A stretch of 64,000 nt of DNA from Siphonodentalium dalli (lineage: Eukaryota; Mollusca; Scaphopoda; Gadilida; Siphonodentaliidae): contig CP136068.1 of the NCBI GenBank assembly GCA_032622095.1, forward strand, positions 150,671,365-150,735,364, given 5' to 3'. The notes beneath the pieces are model-generated. The model ran no database searches. It was not told where the DNA came from and worked only from the letters and a program-made list of their open reading frames with translations. The position numbers were made by a program, and so were the translations under genes. Below are positions 1 through 11,815 of this stretch, piece after piece (position 1 is the first letter of the stretch; every line of letters begins with the position of its first letter).

Positions 1-2480
1 GTACGTTATTTATTAGTTTACCATTCATAACGTGGCACTAATCATAGTCCACGAAAGTGAACCATGACATTGAAACCAATCGATGAAAGCGAGATACATG
101 TCCATTAACCTTCTTTAGATATTCCAGTCATTAACGGAAGAGATTAACATTCATATGTCAATACACATTCCGATATACGGACTTCATCTACTCTGAAACA
201 ACATACCAGTATGAAACAACATACGCGTTTTCACTTTTGGACAGAATCGAGGTAACGCTCATTATGTTTGTCATATAGGGAAACGACTAAGAAAGAACGC
301 TCTTTAAAATTTCGCAATGATGAGAGAATGCAAGCTGCAAAATAGAGTTCAGTCCCCTCGCTACGCTATTTCTGTCCACTGTCGGCATATGTATTTTCTT
401 AATTAAATGTAACATTTTCATTGAAGTGTTTTGCCAGTTACAATTTTACCTGGCTTCATCTAGACAATTTTCAAATGAATATGGACAGTTCAGTTTCTCA
501 GAATAATGCAGAATTATAACCTACAAAAGTCTAAAATAAAACAATGAGTGATTTCCTCTCATTTTTCGTATGTGCTGGCAGCGGTAAGTCCAACGTAGCA
601 TGGAGAAATCTCAATATATGGCAAAGTATTCGATAAAGAGTGCCTCGATGAGTACTGAACTCTGCATGGAGCTTGGCGAGAATGATCATTTCCTCTATTA
701 TTTTGGTTATGATAAATTAATGACTCCGCGACTAAACATATGTGTAGAACGTTCATAATATATGTACCTTTGGTCCCTGGATGCGGGAGTTACTATAACT
801 TCAGTCTCTGAGTGCCCACGGGTCTTTAAGTGGAAAGATCTTATATTGATTATTGATAGTTCTCCAATAACGAATTCGCGCGTTGAATCAATTCTTATGT
901 AAACAGAACCGTTACAGTGATTTGTCAACGAACATCGCCGATCGTAAAGTAAGTTCGAAAGTTTAGTCTGAATATGATTTTCAGAATATTATTTTCAATT
1001 CGTTGACTGTTTTCAATGTTTGACCGTCAAGTTTTGTCTCATTGGACTAATTGTACTTGTATCCGTAATTCCACTGTAAGTAATGTTTATAAGCCATATT
1101 GTTTTGACATGCGAAATCTCGTTATTGTAGAGTTATTAATAATACAAATAAGAACGAAATCAATCGATTTTTGTATGTATTTGCTGATGATAGTTGTTTT
1201 ACCGACTTTTATATAATTAATGTCACGTCGCATGATCTGACTTCGAATGCATTGTGTCTCTTTAAAGTCAGATGATTTCAATCGAGTAATACTGCAATTG
1301 GATTGTCGTCAAACAGCATATCTTTTTTCAAGAGTAGCATCAATTTTGTTATTTTATTTTGTTTCTGAAAGAATAGAAATAATGAATGATCCGTATTGAC
1401 CTTATAAACTTCCAACTGGTGTATATTTTATAGCCCAGAAGCTGCAAACAAAACATATTGTAGATTAAATTTTTTTACTTCATGTACTAGTTGACAAGAT
1501 AATATAGCATTTCTCTGTTACAGTAGTGAGTTCACCCACGGTGGCATGCATCTCCTGACATAGCAGAAGGGGATAGACTTCCTAAATTTACACATGGCTA
1601 CTAAAAGGAAATTGTTCATAGCCACAAAACACTATTAAACTCCTTGGGTATTACGGTTTGGCAAAATAACGACAGATGAGGTTTTTTTTTATTATTATAG
1701 AAGCAGTATAGACTGAGACCAGGCGACACAATATGCATGAACAACCGACGGCTGACACATGGTCGAGAGGCATTTAAACTCAATGGTGGAGAGCGCCACC
1801 TACAGGTAACTACAGTGGAGAGCGCCACCTACAGGTAACGACAGCTACCACGCGTCCTTGGACCTTGGTCTTATTTTAAAGGCCAAAGAAAATTTCGAGC
1901 CCCGACTATTTGTTTCTTAGTCGCTAATATATAACTAGATTAGGATTATTAAAATATCTGTTTACTGGATACGAATATGTGCGGTATATAAGTGTTCCTA
2001 ATAGGTAGAGGATAGCAATACTCAGCTTTGAGCACGCACATTCAACCAATAATCATTTGCGCTTGGGGCAATGAAGAGCATACCTCATTATTCTGTTCCT
2101 AATGTGGTAGGAATATGGAACGTTTGTCTCACTTCTCTGCAGAGACTTGATCATGGCTGAAGAATTTCGACAAGCCATGTCATATAATATAAATTATCGA
2201 TGTTGTTTATGTGTTAAATCTTTCTATATTTGATATCTGAAACAGGAAACAGCGATAAATAATTAGACATGTGTGAACTTGACTTGTGGACGCGACAAAA
2301 GTTTGTGTTACACTGTGCAAGGGTGGTCCATTTGCGTACATACATGTTTGTATGGCCCACTTAAAGTTCAACCGTCAGCGGCCTTTAATTACGCAGACAA
2401 ATGTAAACAATGCGAATTTAAAGATAGCTCATGATGTTCCATGGATTTCGAGGACTGTCATTTATTTGTTCTCATTCCAG
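1..2480. other. AT-rich stretch, no gene recognised
   Basis: I see no coding block supported by splice signals or family similarity. Short open frames occur on both strands but look random. A 24-bp direct duplication lies at 1787-1839 (listed separately). The stretch ends at a candidate 3' splice site (CAG at 2478-2480). Confidence 0.5.
1787..1839. repeat. two direct copies of a 24-bp unit, period 29
   Basis: The unit beginning TGGAGAGCGCCACC occurs at 1787-1810 and again at 1816-1839, with no difference between copies. Confidence 0.85.
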
Positions 2481-2672
2481 GGAATGTACGTATCCATTGA
2501 CGATTTCAAGAGCAAGTTGCGCTATCTGCTATCGTCTTTGAATGAGGAGGGAACAGTGAAGAGGACAGGAGCTAACGACTGGTGCTAGCAGATACCATAC
2601 CTAATGGAATGGCTCAAGACAGATCAATGTGATCGAGATATTGAGAAAGTTCTAGAACATGTGCAAACTTAA
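2481..2672 (+). CDS. unassigned exon-like coding stretch with an in-frame TAG
   Basis: A pyrimidine-rich tract and CAG end at 2480. The frame that follows reads as ordinary soluble protein: it starts GMYVSIDDFKSKL and runs 35 codons to a TAG at 2586-2588. Beyond the TAG the same frame stays protein-like for another 27 codons, with Trp, Leu and charged residues (IPYLMEWLKTDQ), to a TAA at 2670-2672. It could be the 3' terminal exon of a gene lying mainly outside the window, with the TAG as true end or as a disabling mutation. I do not recognise the family. The assignment rests only on the acceptor and on composition, so it may be a chance frame. Confidence 0.3.
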
Positions 2673-3044
2673 TTCCATCTGTTACCCTGTTTGTATATAA
2701 TCGATATTAAAGAGTTCCCATACTACCTAACTGCTATACCTCATATATAAATGGATCCAAAATGTTTGATCCGGATAGTACACATAGTAAATTCTTGTTT
2801 GTAATGGTTTGTAGCCTGTATGCTCTTGTGCAACCCAAGAAAATGCAATCATAATCATTTCATAACCTTAATTCAAAGATATATAGGTTATAATGCTGCT
2901 GATCGAAAACACATTGATATATCATCTGCTTTGTTTTAGAACATATATATGAATCAGATATACATGTATGAAGGCACTGGCTCAGAATTGGAGTTCATTG
3001 CTTCATGCGCGTGAACAAGTTCTCATTTCCTTATCTATATATAT
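2673..3044. other. no feature seen
   Basis: AT-rich sequence with no recognisable gene or repeat. Confidence 0.4.
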
Positions 3045-3440
3045 CTCATAGAGTAGGATGTGTCCGCCGTTCGCGATTTTTCTCCCAGACACCTGGGACA
3101 GTTTTTTCATACTGTGTGCTGATTCGGGGTACCCCCGGCGGATGTTATAAAGGCGTTAATATTTCAACAGTTGGATTAAAACAAAATAGTTTGAAGACAT
3201 TTTGTAAAATTGAGCAAGGTCTTTAAAAAGAAATATTCACAAATTTAATTAATTATAATTTAACTTTTTAGTTTTTTTAATGAAAATGTTTTTAAAAATC
3301 AATTTGTGCGCGAAACGCACAGCTGAGCCACATGCCCCGTTATGCAGGGGCAGCTGATTAAATGATAAAGTACATCGCTTTGCAAGTTTATTTGATGCGT
3401 CGTGCTTTGCTTGACTGCCTTTTGGTGGGATAATTTGCAA
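3045..3440. repeat. interspersed repeat, copy 1
   Basis: This stretch shares its order of motifs with 40,793-41,260: a block with TTTTTCTCCCAGAC, then GGCGGA(t/g)GTTATAA and GGCGTTA, an A/T-rich middle, then a GTGCGCGAA(a/g)CGCAC motif followed by CACATGCCCC. The shared order shows an interspersed family. No coding capacity is evident and the superfamily is unknown. The 63-codon minus-strand frame inside it is not meaningful. Confidence 0.7.
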
Positions 3441-3650
3441 GACTAGTTAATATGTCGATTTCACGTCATACTTCTCGCGGGATGGGGAGTCATGTAATGT
3501 TCTCGGTATCCGTTCCATGACAACATATTGTTTTTTGGTTGTATTTTTGCTATATCTCACATATTGTAATAGTTCATGTAATAAATACTGTTTAAACTAA
3601 ATGATCCCGACGGGAGCCTCTTTCACTTTCAGCTATAATTATATCATTAT

Positions 3651-3706
3651 AGTATATATAGTCTCATCTCGATGCCTCATTCCGGCGGTAATTATATCAT
3701 TATCTA
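3651..3706. repeat. single 55-bp satellite unit at the edge of the 872-bp array
   Basis: One degenerate copy of the AGTATATATAGTCTC...TTCCGGCGGTAA unit found also at 6193-6302 and 8048-8201. It marks the left border of the composite satellite block. Confidence 0.7.
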
Positions 3707-6192
3707 TTATATATTTTGAAAGATCTGTTTGTTTGTGTGTGTGTTTGTTTGTTTGTGTGTGTGTTTGAAATCGATGGACTCCAAAACGACTAAGCCAATT
3801 TCGATGAAATTTGGTATTTTAGGGTATTTTCGGCCGGAGACGAACATAGGCATATTTATTTGTCCGTGCGAGGTCAACTTTTCACGTGCGGAGGTCAAAT
3901 CTGTTTTTACGCCGTTTTTGCGCTAATATATTTCAGTTCGGTGCTCACAAATCGATTCGATATAGCGCGAATAATAAATTGCCAGTCATATAATTTGCAC
4001 GGTTAGAATCTGTGGCGTGTCCTCTTTCCAACGATATATAATATGTATGTATCCGTTTTAGTTATCTGCCTCAATTATTAGGTACAAGTGGTCCGATGCT
4101 TTTATCGGGATAAAATCAATGCGTAATTTCTATGACGTCGTCAGAGGTCATAAAGTTAGATTACGTTAACTCTCACCCTGCCGATGCATTTGACTGTGTC
4201 GCGTTAACTCATCACCGGCCGAGGTATCCGCAAATGACATTGGGCTATATATCTCGGAACGGGTGTAGCTATCGACTTGAAATTTGGTATGTGAATGTAT
4301 CTTGCCCCGGATACGAATTTTATCGGGTCGCCGAGCACGTGCGACACCAGCTTCGCGCATGCGCAGACCAGATCTAGGAAACGGGTGGAGCAATCGACTT
4401 GAAATTTGGTTTTTGAATAGCCCGGACGAAGTCGGGTCACCTTCTAGTCTATTATATATTTTGAAAGATCTGTGTGTGTATGTGTTTGTTTGTGTGTGTG
4501 TTTGTTTGTGTGTTTGAAATCGATGGACTCCAAAACGACTAAGCCAATTTCGATGAAATTTGGTATTTTAGGGTATTTTCGGCCGGAGACGAACATAGGC
4601 ATATTTATTTGTCCGTGCGAGGTCAACTTTTCACGTGCGGAGGTCAAATCTATTTTTACGCCGTTTTTGCGCTAATATATTTCAGTTCGGTGCTCACAAA
4701 TCGATTCGATATAGCGCGAATAATAAATTGCCAGTCATATAATTTGCACGGTTAGAATCTGTGTGGCTTCATCTTTCCAACGATATATAATATGTATGTA
4801 TCCGTTTTAGTTATCTGCCTCAATTATTAGGTACAAGTGGTACGATGCTTTTATCGGGATAAAATTAATGCGTAATTTCTATGACGTCGTCAGAGGTCAT
4901 AAAGTTAGATTACGTTAACTCTCACCCTGCCGATGCATTTGACTGTGTCGCGTTAACTCATCACCGGCCGAGGTATCCGCAAATGACATTGGGCTATATA
5001 TCTCGGAAACGGGTGTAGCTATCGACTTGAAATTTGGTATGTGAATGTATCTTGCCCCGGATACGAATTTTATCGGGTCGCCGAGCACGTGCGACGCCAG
5101 CTTCGCGCATGCGCAGACGAGATCTCGGAAACGGGTTGAGATATTGACTTTAAATTTGGTATGTGAATGTATCTTGCCCCGGATACGAATTTTATCGGGT
5201 CGCCGAGCACGTGCGACACCAGCTTCGCGCATGCGCAGACCAGATCTAGGAAACGGGTGGAGCAATCGACTTGAAATTTGGTTTTTTAATAGCCCGGACG
5301 AAGTCGGGTCACCTTCTAGTCTATTATATATTTTGAAAGATCTGTGTGTGTATGTGTTTGTTTGTGTGTGTGTTTGTTTGTGTGTTTGAAATCGATGGAC
5401 TCCAAAACGACTAAGCCAATTTCGATGAAATTTGGTATTTTAGGGTATTTTCGGCCGGAGACGAACATAGGCATATTTATTTGTCCGTGCGAGGTCAACT
5501 TTTCACGTGCGGAGGTCAAATCTATTTTTACGCCGTTTTTGCGCTAATATATTTCAGTTCGGTGCTCACAAATCGATTCGATATAGCGCGAATAATAAAT
5601 TGCCAGTCATATAATTTGCACGGTTAGAATCTGTGTGGCTTCATCTTTCCAACGATATATAATATGTATGTATCCGTTTTAGTTATCTGCCTCAATTATT
5701 AGGTACAAGTGGTACGATGCTTTTATCGGGATAAAATTAATGCGTAATTTCTATGACGTCGTCAGAGGTCATAAAGTTAGATTACGTTAACTCTCACCCT
5801 GCCGATGCATTTGACTGTGTCGCGTTAACTCATCACCGGCCGAGGTATCCGCAAATGACATTGGGCTATATATCTCGGAAACGGGTGTAGCTATCGACTT
5901 GAAATTTGGTATGTGAATGTATCTTGCCCCGGATACGAATTTTATCGGGTCGCCGAGCACGTGCGACGCCAGCTTCGCGCATGCGCAGACGAGATCTCGG
6001 AAACGGGTTGAGATATTGACTTTAAATTTGGTATGTGAATGTATCTTGCCCCGGATACGAATTTTATCGGGTCGCCGAGCACGTGCGACACCAGCTTCGC
6101 GCATGCGCAGACCAGATCTAGGAAACGGGTGGAGCAATCGACTTGAAATTTGGTTTTTTAATAGCCCGGACGAAGTCGGGTCACCTTCTAGT
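3707..6192. repeat. tandem satellite, three units (about 737, 872, 872 bp)
   Basis: Three head-to-tail units begin with TATATATTTTGAAAGATCTG followed by a variable GT/TTTG microsatellite. Units two and three start near 4446 and 5318 and are almost identical. Unit one is shorter because it has one copy, not two, of an internal ~135-bp subrepeat carrying TGCCCCGGATACGAATTT and GCGCATGCGCAGAC. Repeated open frames on both strands, such as those at 4444-4647 and 5316-5519, are by-products of this repetition. The near identity of units two and three suggests recent unequal exchange or homogenisation. Confidence 0.9.
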
Positions 6193-6302
6193 AGTATATA
6201 TAGTCTCTCATCTCGGTGCCTCGTTCCGGCGGTAATTATATCATTATAGTATATATAGTCTCTCATCTCGGTGCCTCGTTCCGGCGGTAATTATATCATT
6301 AC
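6193..6302. repeat. 55-bp satellite, two units
   Basis: The unit starts AGTATATATAGTCTCTCATC and contains GTTCCGGCGGTAATTATATC. Starts at 6193 and 6248 give a period of exactly 55. The array is interrupted by the insertion at 6303-8047 and resumes at 8048. Confidence 0.9.
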
Positions 6303-8047
6303 TAGGGGGTTGCCCGTCACAAAATGACGGGTATATAAATGTGTTTTGTTATTTTCTAGTGTCCGCTTTCATGGACACATGGAATGGCCATGCTTCTCTT
6401 GTTTTGTTACTTTATGCGCGTTGGAACTCTTCATTTCACTAAAACTGTATTTCTACACACCCAGTCTACATATGCGCATGCACATATTGAACGAAACAAA
6501 ATCAGTATATTATTTAAATACTACTATGCACCAACTGAAACATACTCAATTCAGGAGCCTTCATTCGGGGGCTTGTGGCACATTTTGAACCTGTATTCCG
6601 CATGCCGCCTAATTATCATACACCTGCACTGTGCGGTCCATTTGTATGAACACTTTTCAATAAAATTGTATTTTTACCCCCACTCCCATCTCCCCAACCC
6701 ATGTATATGCATGCACATATGGAATGCAACAATCAAAATATTGTACTTTATCTATACTGAAATAGGCTCAATTCGGAAGACTTTATTTAGCGGGGAGGGG
6801 TCTACATGCAGCCCCTTTCTGCGCATCACGCACATTATATGATCTTAAACTGCGTGAGCTTCGCGCACACATAGGGAGCTTGCAGCACATTTTAAACGGA
6901 CCCCCTTTGGAACCTGTATTCAGCATGCAGCCTAATGATCACACGCCCTGCACTGCACGGCCCATTTGTATGAACACTTTATTTCAATAAAACTGTATTT
7001 TTGCCCCCACCATCATCTCCCCAACCCACGGATATGCATGCACATATGGAACGTAACAATCAAGATATTTTACTTTATCTATAGGGCCTACTAACTGAAA
7101 CAGGCTCTATTCGGAACCTTTATTTAGCGGGGGAGGGGTCTGCAGCCCCTTAGTGAGCTTCGCGCACATTATATGAATTTAAACTGCATGCGCTTCGCGC
7201 ACATTGTGATCTTTTAAACATTTATTCTTTTATCAGATTTGCACTCAACCGAAAGTTTAAAAGAACATTAATTAGCTTACACTGTATGCCCTATTATTAG
7301 GCCTGTCCCAGGAATGTGATTTTTTTAACTCAGTTTGGCGAATTTACTGAGTTCATGGTAACCACTGGCGAGAGGTCAGACTGTCCATTCGACATCTTCC
7401 GTATATACCGGTACTCCTTCGATACTACATTCAATGCACAACTTTCGTATCAAAGACAGCATTATTACTTATGTTTGAACCCAACTGGCAAATTGAAATA
7501 CCATATTAGCACCCATGCCCAACGACGAACGTTCGAGTCTTGACTCTGCACCCCACTACATCCACCCATTCCCAACGACGGTAGAACGTTCGAGTCTTGA
7601 CTACACCCCACTATACATGCACTTCCGCAACAAAATCAACATTCGTTATCTAAATTCACAATGAACCTGAACTGACACATTAATTTAGCGCTTATTTCCA
7701 ACAACGCTTTGGTTGAGCGCATGGAAGTTTCGCCTACAATAGCAAAGCAAGTGTTGTACTGCGTTCGACGTCAATGATGTCATTTGGACAAACGTCATAA
7801 GAAATAGTGTCTACTTGAGTGCAGATACTGCATTTGGGGACCATGTTAGATCTCAGGTTTGCTTGGACCAATCGGCGTGAAATTTGGTGAGTCACCTTTT
7901 ATGACATACTATAGGCCGTGGTACAAATTTGGGCCACATTGGACGCATGGTTAAAAAGTTATAAACGCGCCAAAAGCGTGACCGAGTTACACACAGACAC
8001 ACAGATACACACACACACACAGACGACGGGTTTTTATATATATAGAT
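6303..8047. mobile_element. 1.7-kb non-coding insertion within the 55-bp satellite
   Basis: The 55-bp satellite on both sides defines the borders. The left end reads CTAGGGGGTTGCCCGTCAC with an ACGGGTATATAAA motif. The right end has an ACACACACAG microsatellite followed by GACGACGGGTTTTTATATAT. Inside, a ~320-bp segment is directly repeated (about 6560-6850 and 6876-7170), each with CCATTTGTATGAACACT, CATCTCCCCAACCCA and TTTAGCGGG. No coding region is visible, so this is a non-autonomous element of unknown class. Borders are accurate to a few bases only, and no clear target duplication was identified. Confidence 0.6.
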
Positions 8048-8201
8048 AGTATATATAGTCTCTCATCTCGGTGCCTCGTTCCGGCGGTAATTATATCATT
8101 ATAGTATATATAGTCTCTCATCTCGGTGCCTCGTTCCGGCGGTAAATATATCATTATAGTATATATAGTCTCTCATCTCGGTGCCTCGTTCCGGCGGTAA
8201 C
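8048..8201. repeat. 55-bp satellite, three units after the insertion
   Basis: Copies start at 8048, 8103 and 8158. They continue the same unit and orientation as 6193-6302. The last copy is cut at GGCGGTAACTG. Confidence 0.9.
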
Positions 8202-8665
8202 TGAATCAAAGTTCGTCGCTGTGGTAAACATAACATTTTTCGGTCAATAGGTTTAGGATTAGGGTTCGGGGTTAGGATTGTGCACCTGCAATGGGAATCT
8301 GTTTTTTTTACTTTAACTTTATGTTTACTGACATGTGAAACATCTTAGTGTTTTAAAAACACGGGGGTATCCTTACTCCCATAGGGACAGTCACACCTCT
8401 AGTTCGTGTCCATTATATATAATCTGTAATACATCGTCCCTCAATACATTTGTATTTTATGAGGTATTTGTCGTTTTACTGACACTTGCGGTATCACATA
8501 TGAAGTGCACCATCGCAGCGTATCCATGGCTATGTCTATATAGTGTACGAATCTTCTGATTGTTCTCGAATTGACTAACGGGTTTCCGATCCGGAACGAC
8601 AGCTACAATGTCAGTTTCGACTGCATCGTCTGCACGATCTGCTGGAACAACATGGTCCGCACAAT
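8202..8665. other. no gene seen
   Basis: AT-rich sequence. A short stretch at about 8249-8277 contains TTAGGATTAGGG and GGGGTTAGG, but it is too short and irregular to call telomeric. Confidence 0.4.
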
Positions 8666-9045
8666 TAGCATTAAAATGATGTGAAACACTCCTGTATATG
8701 GTGATCAAATAGAAATTGAGAATAATCTTGTTCAAAGTAGTAATTTTTACAAATAGTATGTCCAAATTGACAATACACATCGTCATTCTTATATATGAAT
8801 AAAATGCAGTGACTCTCGATGGCGAAATCATTTTCGTTAGTTTATCGCCGATATATGCGTCCCGAATTGGGTAGTAAATATTTACAACCGAGCTGAGTTC
8901 TGACGATGTTTTCTATGGAATGGTAAGGTCGATTTGCTTTAAATTTTCGGCGCTGTTAGTAGAATATTACATTCATCCAGTCGTCATAGCGCATGGTAAC
9001 TAACTTATCAGTTTCACGCACCCGAACAAGTACATAATATGTCTT
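8666..9045 (-). repeat. dispersed single arm of the foldback found at 53.2-54.1 kb
   Basis: The sequence from AATGATGTGAAACAC to ATAATATGTCTTTAA is closely similar to 53,750-54,124 and, in reverse complement, to 53,162-53,533. Shared blocks include AGAATAATCTTGTTCAAAGT, GGCGAAATC.TTTTCGTTAG and TTATCAGTTTCACGCACCCG. This copy has only one arm. Its long minus-strand frame (8457-8831) is incidental. Confidence 0.85.
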
Positions 9046-9824
9046 TAACACTCACGCATACACTCAACTCCATAACTCGATGTCTCGACCCCAATAGAAT
9101 CCCGCTGCAGAAAGGAAATGAACTCATGTAGTCTCTGTACGCCTATTAATACACAATTACCACATAATTCAACAGCCGTATGTCAATTTGCCCCACTGAC
9201 CATCCTCTCTTTATAAACTTTCTTAAATCTAACTACTGTCCTTTCATTTCATTGGTTATCTTCAATTCCCAAATCTTGCCCAACTCCACTTCTTTTTTTA
9301 GTGTGATCTATATTAAATTCACCACTTAGTTATCCAAAGTAACAAACCAGCACAAATTCCCACCTGACTCGCCCCGAACGGCCTTATGCCGTTCGGGAAA
9401 TTTGAGAGATCTGGGAGAGGACATAATAGGCTTGTTGTCTCATCCTATTCCAATCACCCATAATCACCCATTAGCATTTTTGTTAAAACATTAATATTTT
9501 TTGTATTGGGAATAAATATTGTTTACACGAAAGGAAATGATAATCACTGTTGCGTCATTCTCACTAATCCAGATTTGGAAAATAAGAGATGGTCAGAAAA
9601 CGCGCATCAGCTCTGCGGTGCCGCGGAGGGATGCCTGGGCCGAACGGCCCCCACTCCACACAGTGCGTTTGTTTCGTGTGGAGCGGGGTGTGCTCCGCCA
9701 AGGCGCCTGGTGATGTGGTATGGCAGGGATGGTGGGAATGAGGTTGTTACCACAGTGGTTGGTAGTCGTGGGTAGATTGGAGCTGCATCCATTTTGATTT
9801 CCAAGTAATGTGTGCACACTGCCA
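9046..9824. other. no gene seen; GC-richer patch
   Basis: A small hairpin CCCGAACGGCC/GGCCGTTCGGG-like lies near 9371-9399. A GC-rich patch at about 9600-9720 gives several overlapping open frames on both strands, none with recognisable similarity or splice context. Confidence 0.4.
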
Positions 9825-10110
9825 AAAATAATTTCTTAATAAGATAAAATATCTTGAAACAAGAAAAACTATTTCCTGAAACAGGAAAATAAATCTTATT
9901 TTGGGAAATATACCCCCCAAGTCTGCTACATAAAGAAAATTTAAGAAACTCACACCAGACAAGAGATAGTTTTCTCAAAAAAGATAGATTTTAGTCTTGA
10001 AACAAGAAACAATTTCCTTACTAAGAAAATGGCTTCAAAAATTAAATATATATTTCTTGTTTCAAGTTAAGAAATACTTAAAGAAAATATTTCTAAACCA
10101 AGAATTAATT
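9825..10110. repeat. degenerate repeat rich in TTTCTTGTTTCAAG-like words
   Basis: The words CTTGAAACAAGAAA, CCTGAAACAGGAAA and TTTCTTGTTTCAAG recur in both orientations across this stretch, giving many weak short palindromes. No gene is evident. Confidence 0.65.
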
Positions 10111-10195
10111 GTTATGTACAAATTACTGCTGTATTGGAATAACTGTAAAAGTCCAACGAGAGCAAAATTGTGATCAAAATTTTATGGTAAACATT

Positions 10196-10470
10196 GAAAA
10201 AGGTCCAACCTGTTGATTAAATATTCTGAAATTCATATTCATACTTAAATACTTGAACTACATGTAGTACTACAGCTATAGGATTATATAATTGTTGACA
10301 AGTCACTCACTGTAACAGTTTTGTTTACATAACATTGGAAAAGGTGCAACCTGTTGATTAAATATTCTGAAAATGTTATTCATAGTTAAATATTTGAACT
10401 AATAATACAGCTAGAATTATATATTTGTTGACAAATCACTGTAACAGTTTTGTCTACATAACAATAGTTT
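10196..10470. repeat. tandem duplication of a ~140-bp unit
   Basis: GTCCAACCTGTTGATTAAAT opens the first unit, and GTGCAACCTGTTGATTAAAT opens the second near 10,337. Both continue through ACAGCTA, TTGTTGACAA and CTGTAACAGTTTTGT. The copies differ by small indels and substitutions. Confidence 0.85.
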
Positions 10471-11099
10471 CAACAGATGTAATTTTGTTATTGGCAATCT
10501 GTCAGTAAGTGTTTTTATCTATTTCTCAATGCTCTTAGGGCATGCTGATCTTTATACAATTTTAATAAAATTTTGTTTGCACAATATAGTGGGTCGCCAT
10601 TGAGGAGGCCTCCCTTGAAATCTCCAGTTGGCGGTTTGCCACACCATCCCGAACCAGACAAACCTCTCTGGTGGCCCCTTGCATTGAACCTATTAATTAA
10701 ACCGGTACTTCAAGCTGGTATATACCCCTCTTATATAAGGATGGAAGATGCTACCAATTTCAAACCGATGGTATTTCTTCAGAGTTGACTCTCTTGTATT
10801 ATGAAAGCAAGCCCAATGAGGCCATGCACCTATTTTATGTTTATAACACACAAAAGACTATATCTTAGCAGAATGCATGTCTCTGATGATACAAACAATA
10901 AAATATCCAATTTATCCATAGTTGAATTTCATTTGGCTATATAGGAAAGCATACAATGTGGCTTTTATGTACTTTCCACAAAGTATTTTAAGTAAAATAT
11001 CCATCAAGTGATGTATTCTGCCTTGTCCTATATATTAAAATGCATGCAATGGCCATGAGAAATGCTTAATTTATTGGTAGAGATGTCTATCTGATAAGA
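10471..11099. other. no gene seen
   Basis: AT-rich sequence with no exon of the receptor family recognised. The intact terminal exon at 11,268 would need an upstream partner exon here or further 5'. I could not find one. Confidence 0.4.
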
Positions 11100-11815
11100 A
11101 ATACTGTAGTAGGAGCTCATCCAGTTGATATTGACATCAGTCCTCAGAACCACGACATGCATCGACAATAGACGGGGGTGTTTACACAATATGAAGTTAA
11201 ACTTCTAAATGTACGAGGTGGTGTCAGTGAATGGTTCACATATAGCAAATTAACATTTGTTTTTCAGAGTGTTGTCTTTTACTGAGAGTGGTTTGATCAA
11301 AATATGGAGGCAGAAATGGTGGAACCGCAACGACACGTGCTCTAGACTGGCTAACACTGGAGCAGCACCGATCACATTAATAGATGTACAAAGCGCCTTC
11401 TATGTCGTGTTTATGGGAATTGTTATCAGCTGCATCTGTCTCTTGATCGAAATAATCTACGGGAGATTGAAGCGGATGAGGGAGGCTACATCAGTACAGG
11501 ACTAATTGTCATGCACGTGGAATTATATGAATCCATTTAGACATTATTCCGAAACAAAGTCTGCTTATCGTTCTCAAATAAGTTAGTTGACATAATTGCA
11601 TGCAAAACGTAACTCAAATTATAGTATTACACATACAGTATTAGTAGTTACTATCATTAACTGAATTTATTAACCAGGTCAGGCACATCCTTAATTCAAT
11701 TATTATATGCAACCCGGACAACAGCCAAATTGCACTCGTAGCAACATTATAGCAAATTTTCAGTCACCAGATAAAATTAGTTTTGCAACCTTTCTCGCTG
11801 GCGTAATTTGGTTAA
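11100..11815 (+). repeat. segmental duplicate of 49,030-49,748 (receptor terminal exon with flanks)
   Basis: Similarity to the downstream gene starts at the block containing CCAGTTGATATTGACATCAG. It crosses the intron end, the whole terminal exon and ~300 bp of 3' flank, including ATCATTAACTGAATT and CAGGTCAGGCACATCCTTAA, and fades after TTGGCGTAATTT-like sequence. The flanks carry several small indels and are clearly less similar than the exon. Confidence 0.9.
11268..11505 (+). CDS. iGluR-like receptor, terminal exon (upstream copy)
   Basis: The exon follows TTTGTTTTTCAG and encodes the end of the ligand-binding S2 lobe (ESGLIKIWRQKWW), the cysteine that normally closes the S2 disulphide, the M4 helix (about DVQSAFYVVFMGIVIS) and a short cytoplasmic tail ending ATSVQD, with a TAA at 11,503-11,505. 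It is open throughout and has the same length (238 nt) and entry phase as the last exon of the gene at 25-49 kb. By eye I count about ten nucleotide differences and seven amino-acid changes. No other exon of this copy is visible in the preceding 11 kb, whereas the paralogue has its penultimate exon only 2.6 kb upstream. It may be the tail of a gene with a very long intron, or a stranded exon left by partial duplication. Confidence 0.85.

Noticed and set aside
3707-6266. Repeated 63-159-codon frames on both strands
   Set aside because: Each recurs once per 872-bp satellite unit and reflects the repeat, not a gene.
8249-8277. Telomere-like TTAGG/TTAGGG words
   Set aside because: Only two or three irregular words; too short for an interstitial telomere.
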